Source: Glandiceps talaboti (lineage: Eukaryota; Hemichordata; Enteropneusta; Spengelidae). From it: a stretch of 64,000 nucleotides of DNA. The stretch lies in assembly GCF_964340395.1 (NCBI RefSeq), contig NC_135564.1, positions 17,732,431-17,796,430 of the forward strand. Direction: 5' to 3'. How positions within the stretch are numbered: position 1 is the first letter of the stretch; each line of letters begins with the position of its first letter. Positions 34,201 to 48,000 of the stretch are shown here, piece by piece. Both the position numbers and the translations under genes were made by a program. A model generated the notes under the pieces. It was not told the DNA's origin and searched no databases. It was given only the letters and a program-made list of their open reading frames with translations.

Positions 34201-34840
34201 AATTGTCACGAGATGATGACGAAAGTGCAAGCATACAAAAAGAAAACCGATAGATTTAAGATTATATTATGCTTCACTGTTTCTCATATAAATTTATTAT
34301 TATAAATGAAATTTTATATTTTTGTATTTTATGATTCTCCAAACTAATGCAAGGAAATGGAAAAAAAATATCACTTTCTTGTTTTCTGTTTGTATAAATC
34401 CCCAATGCATAATCCATCAGTACTTGTCTGACAGTCATTTTATGAATATTTGACATCTGTGAGTTTGTAAGATTACTTTGGCGCATGGCGGGCTTTGCTG
34501 TCTATGACGGTCTCTAGAAAACAGACTTGGCAGACAAATGTATGAAATATTCAGGATAAACCTAACAATACAGGCTGTTAAAATGTCTAGCGTCTGGATT
34601 TATATAATAAGTGCAAAGTAGACAGAGATGGTGAAAGCAGCTGGGATTTGGGAAGTCCCGGAAGAGGGAAAGAAGGGGTGGATGACACTGTTGTCTGGAA
34701 AATTGAGGATGAGGATGTAAGAGAAGATTTGGGACAAGATAGTGAATACATGTACATGGAGATTAGCATAGAAAGGATGGTTATTTGATGTTGATTGATG
34801 ACTCATAGGATGTGTGCAGAATACCATGTGATTTGTGTAG
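31300..34840. other. Non-coding stretch
   Basis: No exon is supported. It contains many TACATGTA palindromes, a C-rich tract at 33580-33595 and A/T homopolymers. Confidence 0.5.
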
Positions 34841-35245
34841 AATGATCTAGAAGTTACAGCTGCTGACAGTCAAGTGTTATATTAGCTCTCTTGAGGGTAT
34901 ACATCCAGTCACTTCCAAGATTATGAAATTTACTAATACAGTATACATATATGGTGTGATTTGTGTAGAATGATCTAAAAGGTACAGTTACTAACAGTCA
35001 AGTGTTATATTACATGCAGCTCTCTTGAGGGTATACATCCAGTCACTTCCAAGATTATGAAATTTACTAATACAGTATATGGTGTGATTTGTGTCGAATG
35101 ATCTAAAAGGTACAGTTACTAACAGTCAAGTGTTATATTAGCTCTCTGGAGGGTATACATCAAGTCACTTTCAAAATTATGAACTAATACAGAATACCAT
35201 ATGATATAAAGAATAATCTAAAAGTTACAGCTGCTGGCAGTCAAG
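34835..35245. repeat. Minisatellite, 128-bp period, about 3.3 copies
   Basis: AATGATCTAAAAGGTACAG recurs at 34969 and 35097, with diverged copies at 34841 and 35212. Shared words include CAGTCAAGTGTTATATTA and GAGGGTATACATCCAGTCAC. Confidence 0.9.
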
Positions 35246-35249
35246 TGTT

Positions 35250-37845
35250 GCAGTAGGTCTCTTGAGGTACAACTACAAAAAGGAAAGATTGCAGTTATTT
35301 GTAGTCAGGATATAAAAGGTACATGTATACAGCTGTTGAAGTAGATCTCTTGAAGGCACACAACTAATTACTGTGAGGTACAAAAACTAATCATAATAAT
35401 TAGGGGATATGTGTAGAATTTACTCAACATGCTCTTTGGGAAGTAAGATTTATACAGAAGTCTTGGAATTGATATGGCACCAGAGTCAGACATTTGCAAA
35501 AGTGTTGACACCTCCCTTTCAACTAAGTCTATGTTTCATTCAAGACATATTTAGTAATATTATCATTTTGTGAGGACAGTTGTAAAATTTTATTTCCATA
35601 ATAAAATATCTGATTTTCAGAACTACTTAGATAGATTGATATTTAGTATGAATAGTACACTATCACTGATCAAATAATTCATATTTTGATAATTTTATAT
35701 AATAGCAATATTTGATATTTCACTGTAGCAGGTACTGTACTAGACTAAAAGGTTAGTCGTGTTTCTGCTTTATGACGAGTTGGATCTTGTGGTTACATAA
35801 GCAGAAAGAATGACAGATCGTCTAGGCAAGAGCTGTATAGGATGAGAACACAGGCTGTAAAATTACAAAAATACATGTATAGGATATTGTAATATGAATA
35901 AGCAATTCTGAAGTGTTAGAATTTCCTGTGAGAAGTCTGCCCCTGTATTCATTTACATGTTTGATGTACCCAGATAAAGATCTACCTCACCATGGGTCAT
36001 TCAAATGATAACAAATCAATAACTCAGAATATCAGATGATGTTGCTGGTTGTTAAAGCATTGTTTTAGGAAAAATGTCAATTTTATAGCCCTCTAGGAGA
36101 CATCTACATGTACATGTATTTTACAATCCTTGCATAGTAATTAGTTATACTTTCATTTATTACTACATTTATGTAAAATTTTGACCATAAATCATGGTCA
36201 GCAATTTCGAAAATAGAAATTAGACAGTAATTTTTACTGCATTTTTTAATACTAGTACTCCCCTTGCAGCCTAGTTTTAGCTTGTTTCCAGCTTAATATG
36301 TGTACACCCTATGAGAAAATTTGGTAAACTTTAGGTCTAAATTGTAGGTTTGTGAGGTGAATTTGTGTGAGTTATTTTGATGTTGCATTGCATATTTATA
36401 CAAAGTGACTCCAAAGATATAGCTTATATTTTTGCATTTTCATTCTGATGTAAAATAAGTAGAAATTTGTCTTTGATGAAAAAATGTAATATCTACAATG
36501 TTACATTTACCATACTTGTATGAAATACATATTTTCATACCACTAAATTTCAACGACTGCATTATAACTGAGCGGACAAAAATGACATTCGTGTTTTATA
36601 GATGAATGTTGTCTGAAAGGCCTCCATGATGTCCTGTCTAGAGACCCCTTCACTTTTCCACAGAGAACACACCTGCTAAACTGATCAGCAAAAATTTATT
36701 ATATAAAGATTCCAAGGTCTATAGAATAAAAAAAAATTCTTCCAATAGAAAATTTATTTCAGCAAAGGTACAATATATTGCTTTTGACATAAACATGCCA
36801 AGGTTCAAAGATTGGTACAATTTTTAGCAAAACATTTAACTTTAATAATAAACTCAGGGTAATAATTACTCGTCTGGGACTGAATCAAAGAAATAGTGCA
36901 TAAATGAAGAGAAAGCGTGAACAAATTGAATAAGTGATGTCAAGCATATTAGATGGTGATTTCATTATGAAATAAATCCAGGGTTTTCTTTGTGCATCAA
37001 CTACTTCATTTCATGGTTATTTCAAAATTATGTGATCAAAATCTGATCTGTTGTATTCACACTGAACAAAAGCAGACAAAATGAAACTGGTAATGAGTGG
37101 AGTATAGTTAAATGTGATTATTTCCAAATGGAGAAATCTATTTTACATTTTGCCAAACCTTGTGTGTGATAACACCTTCACACTGGTAAAACTTGTAACC
37201 ACCAACTATATATTCTGTATTCCAATATCCCTAACCCTAATGTCACAGTCTCCATTTTGTGTTCTAAAAACAAACTACTGTACACACCATATACATTGTT
37301 GGACCTGGTGTTTTTTTTAGCTCCAGTAGAAGGCAGAATGGTTGACCTAACAAAGTAGGTTTGTGTTGACAGAAAGCTTGCCAGGTCAACAATCCAGCCC
37401 TCTATGGAGGGAGGCTATAGGTGTGCTCCAGTCCAACTGTATAACATTGCTTTGAATAATATCATGTGTTTTAGTATTTTACCACTTTACCACTTATTAT
37501 CAATCTTCAAAACATCAAATAAAAACTTTAAAAAACATTTATTTAGCACATTTTCAGGTACCATTTCGCAAGCTACACAGTGACACGTGATAAATAACGA
37601 TGTACCTTTGCCATAAAGAAGACAGTGATTCACGACTATACCATCAAATTGAAAGCATTTATTTTCATTATCATTTTTGCAAGCCAACGCATATTTTCCA
37701 TGAATACAAATCATGACGTATCGTTGCCATAAAAAGGACAGTGGTTTGTAATGATGTCCCTTGCATGCTTTTGTTCAGTACATGTCAATGTCATCCTTAT
37801 CAACATGGTATCTCTTTGTCTTGTATGGATGATGTTACACCCACT
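35250..37845. other. Non-coding stretch
   Basis: The sequence is AT-rich and I see no gene. Short open frames at 37114-37320 (plus) and 37487-37714 (minus) lack any support. Confidence 0.5.
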
Positions 37846-37850
37846 GGGGG

Positions 37851-38145
37851 TACTATAAACCAAGATATTTTCGCCACTACAAAGTTTTGTGTTTTACAGT
37901 CTTCAGCCTGCTCTAAATTTTACTAATTACCAGACGGATACATTGTGTTCGTGTACAAGAAGACATTTTAGTCACTACTTAATTTTGTGTTTTACTGTCT
38001 TCAGCTAGTTCTCAAAGACTAAATTTTACTAATTACTTGCCTGGTACATTGTGCTCATGTACAAGAAGGCATTTTAGTCACTACTTATTTTCTCAGTGAA
38101 TGAAGTGAACCTAAGTCTTTAGCAAAAATTTCCATGTGTACAGTA
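37851..38145. mobile_element. MITE-like dispersed element, copy 1
   Basis: It begins TACTATAAACCAAGATATTT and ends with AAATTTCCATGTGTACAGTA. These are imperfect inverse copies of each other and match the ends of the element at 49997-50220. The interior contains a ~100-bp duplication (TCTTCAGC, TTTTACTAATTAC, TGTACAAGAAG, ATTTTAGTCACTACT, twice). No coding capacity is seen. Confidence 0.6.
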
Positions 38146-38149
38146 TATG

Positions 38150-38785
38150 TGTAGGTGTCTTCCTTTCACCATACCAGAAGCCTCACAATACAGTGTACAT
38201 GCAGACATACAATAGAAGAGATTAGACTACACAGAGACACAGGTCAATAGCTAATTGTGATGGAACAATGGATCACACCAGATGGAAAATTTGTTGTATT
38301 CTCAATGGAGCCACACTAAGCACTGAAACTCATAGATGTCACAAAGTGATGATGATGAAATGGTGTTACAAATTGTTATAATTTCAAGTTAGAGAAACCT
38401 TATATAATGGGTGATTAGATGCAAATTGACATAGCTTATGCCTTTGTAAAGGTAAATGGGGGTATTACAAGGTTGGAAATCTTTGCTATTTGGAAATTGT
38501 GTTTTTAGGAATAACATCGTCATATTTGGTAACATATGGACTCTTGCCAACTCTGAAGAGATACTGCTGGTAGCCTAGCATTACCTGATAACTAAGTTCC
38601 AATCTAAAAAAGGTGATGACCCAGGCTATGTTGTAGTGGGACAAGATTGACATCATCATGTTTACTTAAGTTTACTTCGATATGATCACTGAATACCAGT
38701 ACAAATAGTTGTAGGAGTATGTACACTGAGTTTTCACATGTTGCTTAGTAGATCTATGTGCAGTTTCCTGTTTCCTGTTTCTTGT
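38150..38785. other. Non-coding stretch
   Basis: I see nothing beyond ordinary AT-rich sequence. Confidence 0.5.
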
Positions 38786-38787
38786 TG

Positions 38788-38920
38788 GAATTGTGTGTAT
38801 GTGTGTATGTGTCGTATGTGTACGTACGTACGTGCATGTGTGTGCGCGTACCTGCATGTGTGTATGCGTGTGTGTGATTATGTATTTGTGTGTGTATGTG
38901 TGCACATGTATGCAATTACA
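38788..38920. repeat. Interrupted (GT)n-rich microsatellite
   Basis: GTGTGTATGTGTGTATGTGT, TACGTACGTACGTGCATGTG and similar words form an alternating purine-pyrimidine tract. Confidence 0.9.
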
Positions 38921-38924
38921 ATAA

Positions 38925-40150
38925 ACAGTTAGTGAGATTTAACAAAATCAAAACAAAACCCAAAGTTTGTCAGTCATCAGACAATCTTTGTAACCACTGA
39001 ATAAAGTATTGTTGTCAGTACTTGTCCTAATTTTATGATTATGTTGTCCTCTTGTTGCCCTCACAATAGTACACACATCATTGTGAGTACAGCTGATATT
39101 GTTGTTTGTACACTGATATAGTCAAAGAATGATATAGTCTATCAAATCATGTTATCTGTTAAATTGGTTTTTTTTTGTAATTGGAGCAACAATGCCAAAT
39201 CAGTAGACCTGGATAACAATCAAGATTTCTAGGGTTGTAAAATGTATCTGTAAGATGGATATGAACCATTTAAACACAGGATTTAAAGGCCAAGGTTTCA
39301 ATCCCAGGATCTCACATTAGTGTTATCTTATCAGTGGAGTCACAAGGTTTAGATAGGATTATTCTTTTGTTCTGGACAAACTTTTTCAAGAGCTCTGACA
39401 GACAACAATTTTTCATGCGAAAATGTTAATCCTAATCCTAATCTGAACTGGGCCTAGGATTATGTCTAAGTAGGAATAAAAAAAAAACTTGATTTCTTTG
39501 AAAACAAGCTGATGAACCCCACCTCCCTAAATTTATTTTTACTATTTCAAAAGGACCAGGAAGAAGTCGTCATACGGCAAGGTATGGAGAGATTTTAGGA
39601 ATTTTCAGGCAATATGGTTGCCAAAATACATCACATGATAAAGTACTTGCTATTTGTAATCCTTGCATATATCAATTATCATGAAGGTCTTCCATACTGT
39701 GTCATCAAGTCAGTATTCTACCAGATCATAGAGGCTACCTCAACCCCCGCATCATCACGAGCTTTGAACTCAGTCTTTACCAGGTTTTGATGATGTCTTG
39801 ACGAGCAAGTTAGAGATAAAAGCTTGGATAGTAGTCATTCTAATTGGGATGAATAGGTATGTTAGTGTATATGGTATCCAGCTGTGATAAAATCTACAAT
39901 TAAAGGGGTTTCACTTAGTACAAATCTTGTCTGTACAGATAACTCAAGGCTGAAAGGAAAAGTAGACAATGTCTGTACACAAGGTTTGTACCTGCTGTTT
40001 TTATGTCCTGCTAATGGTTTGATAAATATTACTGTCTTTCAATAAAAAATTTCAGACTTAATTATATTATAAATGAAATATTGAGAAATGGAGCATTGGG
40101 TAATGGTAACATTTCCAGTGAATATTCTCCCGTAGTTGCTTACGTATAGG
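38925..40150. other. Non-coding stretch
   Basis: No gene is seen. 39275-39310 is the reverse complement of a short dispersed element (AACCTGGGATTGAA..GCCTTTAA) present at 41.9 and 43.6 kb. Confidence 0.45.
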
Positions 40151-40154
40151 TACA

Positions 40155-40500
40155 TTGTGTGTGAGTACAGTTCAGTATTTTTGACAAGGATTGAGAACTG
40201 CTGAGTAACGCCAGTGAAATCTGGTAACACTTGCATTGATTTTGAAAAGTCATATCGTAATTTTTGTGGACAGGCTTTGATAACATAACTTAGGAACTCA
40301 AGTAGATTTTTTATGTACCATCTATCCTATAAAATTATAATATTGAAAGAGTAGAGTACATTACACTGTCCAGTATTTTTGCTAAGGATTGGGAACTTGG
40401 ACACATGAAATCTTGCATAGATTGTGAAACATATAATTTTTGGCGGCAAATCTTGGTAAGATAACTTGGGAACTCGGGTAGATTTTACATACATGTACCC
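40155..40500. repeat. ~210-bp diverged tandem duplication
   Basis: CAGTATTTTTGACAAGGATTGAGAACT (about 40173) and CAGTATTTTTGCTAAGGATTGGGAACT (about 40370) start parallel blocks, both ending ACTCAAGTAGATTTT or ACTCGGGTAGATTTT. Confidence 0.75.
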
Positions 40501-40504
40501 TCTG

Positions 40505-41070
40505 CACTTAACAAAAATAGTGCTGTGAATATCTGGGTGGGTGTGATTCCTGTACATACATGTAACTCACACAGGATAAAATTCCACTATTTCTGTGTTA
40601 TTAACAGATAATAAGTTCAAGACATTGTGTTGATAATATATATTATATATATAATGCATATACTTCATTACAAGTTCATATACGACCTCAACTCTAGATT
40701 CAAGAACTGGGTTTTGTTTCCTCCCCACCTCAAAGACACTTGACCTGAGTAAATGACCAGTCAGTTTGTCCAATAAGAAGTCTAAGTATCAATTACGTAG
40801 CGTCTGATGTATGTGTGCACAATGACCAATTACAGACTTTACTCTATGCAATGTGCATACTAATTCAATGTGAGAGCAAAACAGGTATTCTGACTACACT
40901 CTGCTAACATTGTGTAGTGCGCCCTCATGTGGTCAATAGTATATATGCCAGTCTATATATCTACTCCCTTACAAAGTGATACGTAGGGCTCAAATTTAAT
41001 GTCTATGCTTTGTACTCAGATTTAGCCAAGTGAACTTTTTCGGCTGCAAGTTTCTATTGATTTCCATCAG
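40505..41070. other. Non-coding stretch
   Basis: There is no exon. A weak CTCF-like word (GACCACATGAGGGCGC on the minus strand, about 40919-40935) is the only notable feature, with two mismatches in the core. Confidence 0.35.
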
Positions 41071-41079
41071 GCTAACAGA

Positions 41080-41465
41080 CTACCACCTTATAAATTTGGT
41101 AGTCTAGATATGATGTTTAGTAGTCTATGTGTCCTGACTACTGCTAATTTGGTAGTCTAAATACAATGTTTAGTAGTCTATATGTCCTGGACTACTGCTA
41201 ATTTGGTAGTCTAGATACAATGTTTAGTAGTCTATGTACCCTGGACTACTGCTAATTTGGTAGTCTTAAAATACAGTGTTTAGTAGTCTATATGTCCTGG
41301 ACTACTGCTAATTTGGTAGTCTAAATACAGTGTTTAGTAGTCTATATGTCCTGGACTACTGCTAATTTCGTAGTCTAGATACAATGTTTAGTAGTCTATG
41401 TGTCCTTGACTACTGCTAATTTGGTAGTCTAGATATAATGTCTATTTGTCATGGACTACTGTTAG
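41080..41465. repeat. Minisatellite, ~54-bp period, about 7 copies
   Basis: CTAATTTGGTAGTCTA recurs at 41144, 41198, 41252, 41308, 41362 and 41415. Each unit holds GGACTACTGCTAATTTGG and TTTAGTAGTCTATRTG. The first part contains AGACTACCA..TGGTAGTCT, a 9-bp hairpin. Confidence 0.9.
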
Positions 41466-41849
41466 TAAGATTTAGCCCAGTGAACTGTTGCAGCTACTAT
41501 TTTCTATTGAGTTCCATCGGTCTAACACATCGTAACAGACTACCACCTTACAAATTTGGTACTTTACAATATATACAATATTTAGTAGTCTGTGTATCCT
41601 AAACTATGCTAATTTTGTAACCTTGTATTGACCACTTACAAAGCAAATCACATGTATTAATTATCTTGGACCATAATGCATTATGATTAAGAAATTGTTG
41701 TGTCCAAGGGATCATTATACATAGTCCAATTATACAAACACTGCATGTAAAGGTTAATTTCTGTAAGAACTAAAATTAAGGTTTGATAAAGAGTTGTCTG
41801 GTAGAGCTACATGTATAGTAAGGTTGATCCAAATATAAAGGAAAAGTTT

Positions 41850-42015
41850 GTAATTGTTATGGCTCAGCTGAGAACCTGGGATGGAATACTTGGCCTTTAA
41901 AGTGGCAAGAGTTGTGTATTTGATTTTAACTTTAGTAATATATAATCATTAATCATATGGCTTCACTGAGAGCCTGGGATTGAATACTTGGCCTTTAAGG
42001 TACATGTACATGTAG
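41850..42015. repeat. Short dispersed element, two adjacent copies
   Basis: ATGGCTCAGCTGAGAACCTGGGAT (41859) and ATGGCTTCACTGAGAGCCTGGGAT (41957) both run into GGAATACTTGGCCTTTAA-type sequence. Further copies lie at 43600 and 43650, and an inverted one at 39275. The nature is unknown; it may be a SINE fragment. Confidence 0.55.
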
Positions 42016-42929
42016 AATAGTTGTGTGTTGTGATTTGGTGTCTTTAGCAATACAACTATTATCAAACCGTGTTATCATCTATAAATAGTTCCATTATTTG
42101 ACTATCATTGACATCTGACCAGCGTTGTATCTTGTCCTTATTACACCTGAACAGACATGTACTGTTGTGTTTTTTCAGATTTTATGTTTAGCAGCTTTTA
42201 ACACTGTGTACAGTGGACCACTATTAGTGAGAATGGACATGTTACGTCACGTTACATTTGTTAATGTTTTCAACTGTTAACTGACAATTTGGCAATTTTT
42301 TCCATTGATATTTTTATACAAAATGAATCTAAGTGTATGTTTGCTGCTAAGCATTATGAAAATTATTTTGAAACCATACTATGTATATTCTGTGTAGTAA
42401 TGAATACAGTTACATGTAATACTATCAATTCATGTATGGGACTGATGATAGACAATATTTGCACCTCTCAAAACATTTAAACTGTAAGATACATGTACAT
42501 GTACAAAAATGTATGTAATGTCATTCCTGTTACAGGGCTAATCGATGTGTGGGGACGCCTCATCATGGCCTACCTTACAGACTACAAAACATTGTACACC
42601 ACCGACAAATCATTGCCTCTGCCAGTACCATAGCTGCTTAGCTAATTATGCTTATAGTTTATATACATATCAAATCATACATAACACATATATCATACAG
42701 TTAAAATTTTTTTCACCATGTTTGACCACTTAGATTTTTGTAGACCTTTTATAAGTTGTTCAGCATAATATTCTGAATTAGATGCACTAATAATACTTTC
42801 TGTTGCAATTAGTTCAAGGTTTTTGTTATCAAGACCAATTGTCAATAGCAATACAACAATGTGATGTAAAAAGTAACTTGTATTGTCCATTTGGTGATGA
42901 TACATGTATTTGTAAAATTGTCAGCACTA

Positions 42930-43070
42930 CATACATACATACATACATACATACATACATACATACATACATACATACATGTACATACGAATACATACAT
43001 ACATGTACATACATACATACATACATACATACATACATACATACATACATGTACACACACACACCTGTGC
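42930..43070. repeat. (ATAC)n microsatellite with ACATGTAC interruptions
   Basis: Runs of ACATACATAC are broken by ACATGTACATAC and CATACGAATAC. The YIHT and VCMY frames here are translations of the repeat. Confidence 0.95.
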
Positions 43071-43114
43071 ATAAATGCTTCACGTTTTGTCTACTGATGT
43101 TTTTTGCTTTGGTT

Positions 43115-43330
43115 ACACTGTGAATGTGAGGTTAACCAGCTGCAGTAGTTCTTGACCTGTAAAATGTATCAAGGTCATGACCCATGACCCTATTCATTTT
43201 CTCCAATCAATTAAGGTCTGATAAATGTATTTTTGGTTTCCCATTGGTATCTGAGGTTAACCAAATGTAGCAGTTAGTGACCTGTACAAAGGTCACAACC
43301 CCTGACCTCTTGCTGAAGCTTCACTCATTT
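43115..43330. repeat. ~120-bp diverged tandem duplication
   Basis: GAGGTTAACCAGCTGCAGTAG with TGACCTG, AAGGTCATGACCC and TGACC words is repeated as GAGGTTAACCAAATGTAGCAG with TGACCTG, AAGGTCACAACCC and TGACC. Confidence 0.7.
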
Positions 43331-44399
43331 GGATAATATGCAGTAGTAGTTTGCAGTAATTGTTATAATAAAATAAATGTATATTTGTAGGAAAAGATAT
43401 AGGGGTAGATGCATAATGATATGAGAGTTTGAATACCAGAATTCCCTTGTAGATTATACAAATGTAAAGGTCAGATCAGAATTAAAAATTTAGGTGTGAA
43501 AGGTGTGGTAGGCTAGGAGATGTAGGAAAAGGTGGTCCACAACAAAAGAATGGTCCTATCCTGTCCGTATTGGTCCACCGATAAGATAGCACTAATGTAA
43601 GAACCTGGGATGGAATCATGTGCCTTTAAATTCAATTAATGTTACCCACGTGGCTCTACTGTAATGAAGGAACCTGGGATTGAATCATGGGTCTTTAAGT
43701 CAGTCAATAATGGAAGGCTTGTGCTTTCAAACTTTCTTGTATGCAATGTACATTGTCATTGTGCATGTACTGGTATTGTGAATGTGAGCCATCTTTTGAA
43801 GACCTTTTATTCCCTCAAAATCCTACAGATAAGGTTAAGAGTTGTTATTACTATGACTCAACCATTGATAAAAATTTTCACAGTAATGTCTATTTGCTAT
43901 TGAAAGGACTTGTCATACAAATGAACATGTAGCACTTAGTTGGAGAACTCTGTCAAAGGTGACCACAAACATGAATACTGCCACCTGTGGTGAAAAATGG
44001 AGAGCTATTGTCACTATGGCAACACCCATTTTGACGTGATTGTAATATTCAAAATAACATCATTTCGTGCTTGAACAAAAATTATAATATGTGCTTCATT
44101 GAAGCCTTGTTAGATGTCACAGCACTTAAGAAATTCCCCATTGGCAAAGACTGTTAATAAAACAGTGAGTGTCTCCTTCTACAACACAAGGTTGGAGAGT
44201 ATAAACACATGCTTATTTTCTCTAAGATTGAGGGCCTCAACTCAGCAGCCAATCGAGTCCAATGAAATGTGTAAAGAGTCCACCGGGGTAATAAGACACA
44301 GCATCCTATTCATAGGTAATGTGCTATGTTTTACATCCAGAGGGGAAGTAGGTATTGAAAAGCGTTCCGATTGGATTTTCACTCTCATTCTCTCTCTGA

Positions 44400-44978
44400 T
44401 TCACCCCTAATGACTGTGAGACGGTACAGACTCTATAATTGAGTTAGCGTTGGCATTTCAGACTCTTTTTGACCGCGTCATCGTTTTGAAAGTGTGAAAA
44501 CAGACTTGAGTTCAGGTAGTCTAGTCTTTCGGATGGACCGTGTTCATATTGGAGTTGTCATCAGAAGAAAAGATGTTCACAGCACCTGTCTGAGTCTATT
44601 AAGAAATGTGAATCTCTTGTAGTGCGGATTCATGTACGATACAGATGTCAATGAGTTGAATTGTTTGATATAGACATGTGGTAAACTTTACTGATGAGGA
44701 TTCTTTCCTTTCCTATCATAACCATGCCTTTGCTGTATCCCTCTCTCTTCACACAAACAGCTTCCGGCTCACTTTCCACTTTTAACAAATCTTGGGAAAG
44801 ATGTCCTAAGCTGTCGATACTTCTGCCATTTCCATGTTCATGTCCTTGTGGGAATTCTTACGACTGTCTGTCAACTATGTGCCTTTAGAAAGAGTATTCT
44901 GTTTATAAACTATTTGATCGAGAACTGATATTCAGCGTTGTTTTTGATTTGAAAATTTTGCCAAAAGACTGTGCCAAG
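44400..44978 (+). promoter_or_regulatory. Promoter-like region upstream of first exon 1a
   Basis: CpG is locally more frequent than around it (GACCGCGTCATCG, TTCGGATGGACCG, GTAGTGCGG), just before the ATG exon at 44979. No TATA box stands out. The transcription start is not determined. Confidence 0.25.
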
Positions 44979-45019
44979 ATGATGAAGATGAAGGGATTGC
45001 TATTCAAGAGAAAACACAA
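44979..45019 (+). CDS. Putative alternative first coding exon 1a
   Basis: Tandem ATGs start a frame reading MMKMKGLLFKRKH, which ends in phase 2 (AA|) at a donor CACAA|GTAAGTGTA. The frame stays open upstream to a TAG near 44886, so the ATG at 44979 is the first in frame. Spliced to the acceptor at 57762 the split codon becomes AAG (Lys) and the frame continues for the full exon. The product would begin with a strongly basic segment (KRKHKK). Intron length would be 12.7 kb. A chance ATG and donor of this quality are possible; phase agreement with exon 1b and exon 2 is the main support. Confidence 0.4.
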
Positions 45020-48000
45020 GTAAGTGTACGATTCGATTCAACAGTCCAGTGATTTGAAAGTACAAAATGGTGATTTGATCTTGACTTTGTCTCAAAGGAT
45101 TACCCACTTACGTTAATTTCACCTCATGTTACCTTTCCTACAATTGTATCGTCCTTTCTCCACCGTATGTTGAAAGATTTTACACATTTTGGCAATACCT
45201 CCATAAATGAATAAGCATTCATGTCATGTTTTTTTTGTAAGGTTTTTGAAAGTCCTAATGATAGATGGAGGGGGTATTTAATAATGTTTACAAATTTCAT
45301 CGTGCCTATATATTCACTCTCAATTTTGTTTAGAACCCTGGTAAAATGCCTGGAGAACTTTCCTAGATTTTACCTTCTTACAGATCCTAGCTAAAGGTTA
45401 TGTATAATTTAAATCATGTGATGTGCAGGAGAATTTCAAATTTCATCTGTTATTCTGCACAGAATTTTAGTTGCAAGTTCAAAGATCTGAATAATTTAGA
45501 ATGAAACACAAATTTGAGCTCAAAGTTCAAGTGTCTAAAATAAAGTAGAACAAAGTAACAATGGATACATTGTAACTTGATTAAACATGAAGAGATACAA
45601 TGTAACAACTTTATGTTCCTGTCTTGAAGAAATAGACAATGGTGGAGTGTGTCTGTTGCCGTTTAATGTTAGTTTGCTGTTTGAATTATACTAGTATACA
45701 TGCACACTTATAGTCACTAAGCAGTGATAGTTACACTGTAAAAATAGCAATCAGCCCACACAACAAACAAAAAACACAGAATGCACTTTAGCAAATTCCG
45801 ATTCCAATCGTAATCAACATATCACCCATTTAATGTAATATGAAAGTATGTGTAGCGAAGTGAACTGTTACCCAAGCAGTTAGGTTCAAGTTGCATCCGA
45901 ACGTAGCAGTATTAATTACAGAGAGAATACTCCGATATTATTTTATAAAGTGATAGCTTGAGAGAGAACTGTGCTGCAGGTAAATGGTGACAGGAATAGT
46001 ATTAGAAAGTATCAGATGGCGTGTTTTAATAACACTTAATTCAAACCTTGAAACAAATACATGTATTGTCGGCACGTCAGATCGCTGCTTCAAATTTTTG
46101 TGGAGCATACTTCAACACATTTAGTCATAGCTTCACAACATGAGCTCAAATTCTTATACAAATTGTATGGAAATCTCGTTGCCTTGAATTATTTTTTCAC
46201 ATTTTTTCCCCTTCCGATATTATTGTCGGCCATTTACTGAAAATATTATGAATATTTTGTGATAATCTCAACACCAGGATTGTTTTTGAACACAAAATAT
46301 TATTTTGAAATTGACGGAAAAAAACAGAACCCTACATTAAATTTCTGATGACAGAAATGAAATGTTAATATATTTCAAATGTATGATAAATGAAATGAAT
46401 GAAGTACATGTAGTCTCAGAAGATAGAAAAATGATTGCAAGGTTAAATGGATCAAATGATAATGAATTGAGAATGTTGATGGGTATAGATACAGCTGTTA
46501 ATGCAGTATGGAGTAAGTGATACACCACTGACATGTACCATTATCATTTTCTGTTTAAATAAACGCTTGTGGTTGCGTATCTGTTTGCACTTTACACCAC
46601 AGTGCTGGAAATTTGGCTACTGTAATATTTCTGATTGATAAAAAAATTATAAAATTAACAAAAACGTTATATATCTGTACAGGAGCATAAACTCATTTCG
46701 TATATATATATATGTATATATATTTTGGGTAATTTTACTGAATATTACAGTATCTATAGTATCCTTCATACTGAAACATAATTTGTACAAAATCATCACT
46801 TGGTCTTGACAAAAGTCAAACTCAGTGTTCAAAATATAAAATTTAAATGCAGGGCCTGAAATAATGAAAAATATTTTCTTGCCCACTGAACAAGTAGAAA
46901 TTAAAAAACACTTGTCCAAATTAGAAAGTACTTGTGCACAAAGTAAATCGTTTTTTTTTTTGTAAATTTTATTGAGATGTTTGATTGAGATGTCCCTTTT
47001 GATCAGTCTGTGTCAGCAAGTGAGTTGCTGTAACATTACTTACAGTTATGCCTTCTAATTATTTGTATGTTTCTGTTAATATATCACTTTAAAAGTTTCT
47101 ACAGGTACAGGAAAGTTTTAAGTGTATTAGAATGAGCAAGCAGAAGTTTTACAATTGAAAACCATAAGAAATTCTACTTGTCCAGTGGGACAAGTACTTT
47201 CTGAAAATCTTTTGCTCAGTGCTTCAAATCACTTGTTTTCGACAAGTAAAATGCCCTAATTTCGAGTCCTGTAAATGATTTTAATGATAACTTTTAATGT
47301 ACATGTACTAAAATGTGGAGGAAACCATTATTATGCTGTCAATTGTGCTAACAATGCCAGCATACGATATTTAATGCCATCGAAGGCATGCATCAACATT
47401 AACATTATACTAAAATAGTTTAATGGCAGTTTTATGGAAGTAGTTTCACCATAGTATCAAAGATTATAAAACACAGCTTGTGCCACAGTAAATGAATATC
47501 CATGTAATTGAAAGAAATTATTAATTTCTCACCTTTGACTCTTGAATATCGTTTATCAATTTTACCAAATATCAATAAATAATGTAATGTATTATAATCT
47601 ACCAAGAAGCTTATTATGGCATACTTAATTTTCATATGGAATGTATGGTAGCTGTTCTTGCATGTGGTTATTCTTCTTCACGCAAGTCGGCACATATATT
47701 TCTGTTGATACAGCCGTTTGGTGGCGTGTCTTGTATGTACTGATGGCGCAAAGATGCTTATGGTTTGACAATGTGTTGTCTAAGCATAGATCCTAAGCAA
47801 AATTTGTGTGTATGGTCGGTCTATGGTTTCAATGGTATTCCACCTAATGCTTATCCAGTGCTTTATATACATATATATACTACATGTATTTCTACTAAGT
47901 TGGAAAGCAAATAGAGGAGAATTATTATCATTTCAGTAAACATCAACCAATTAAAATTGATCTCCGCACAGTTTACAATGAAAATAATTATACCTCACAC

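Noticed and set aside
42536-42641. Possible exon after TTCCTGTTACAG, open for about 35 codons to a TAG
   Set aside because: The acceptor is acceptable and the frame looks coding-like, but there is no partner exon, no phase match and no poly(A) signal. It may be a chance frame.
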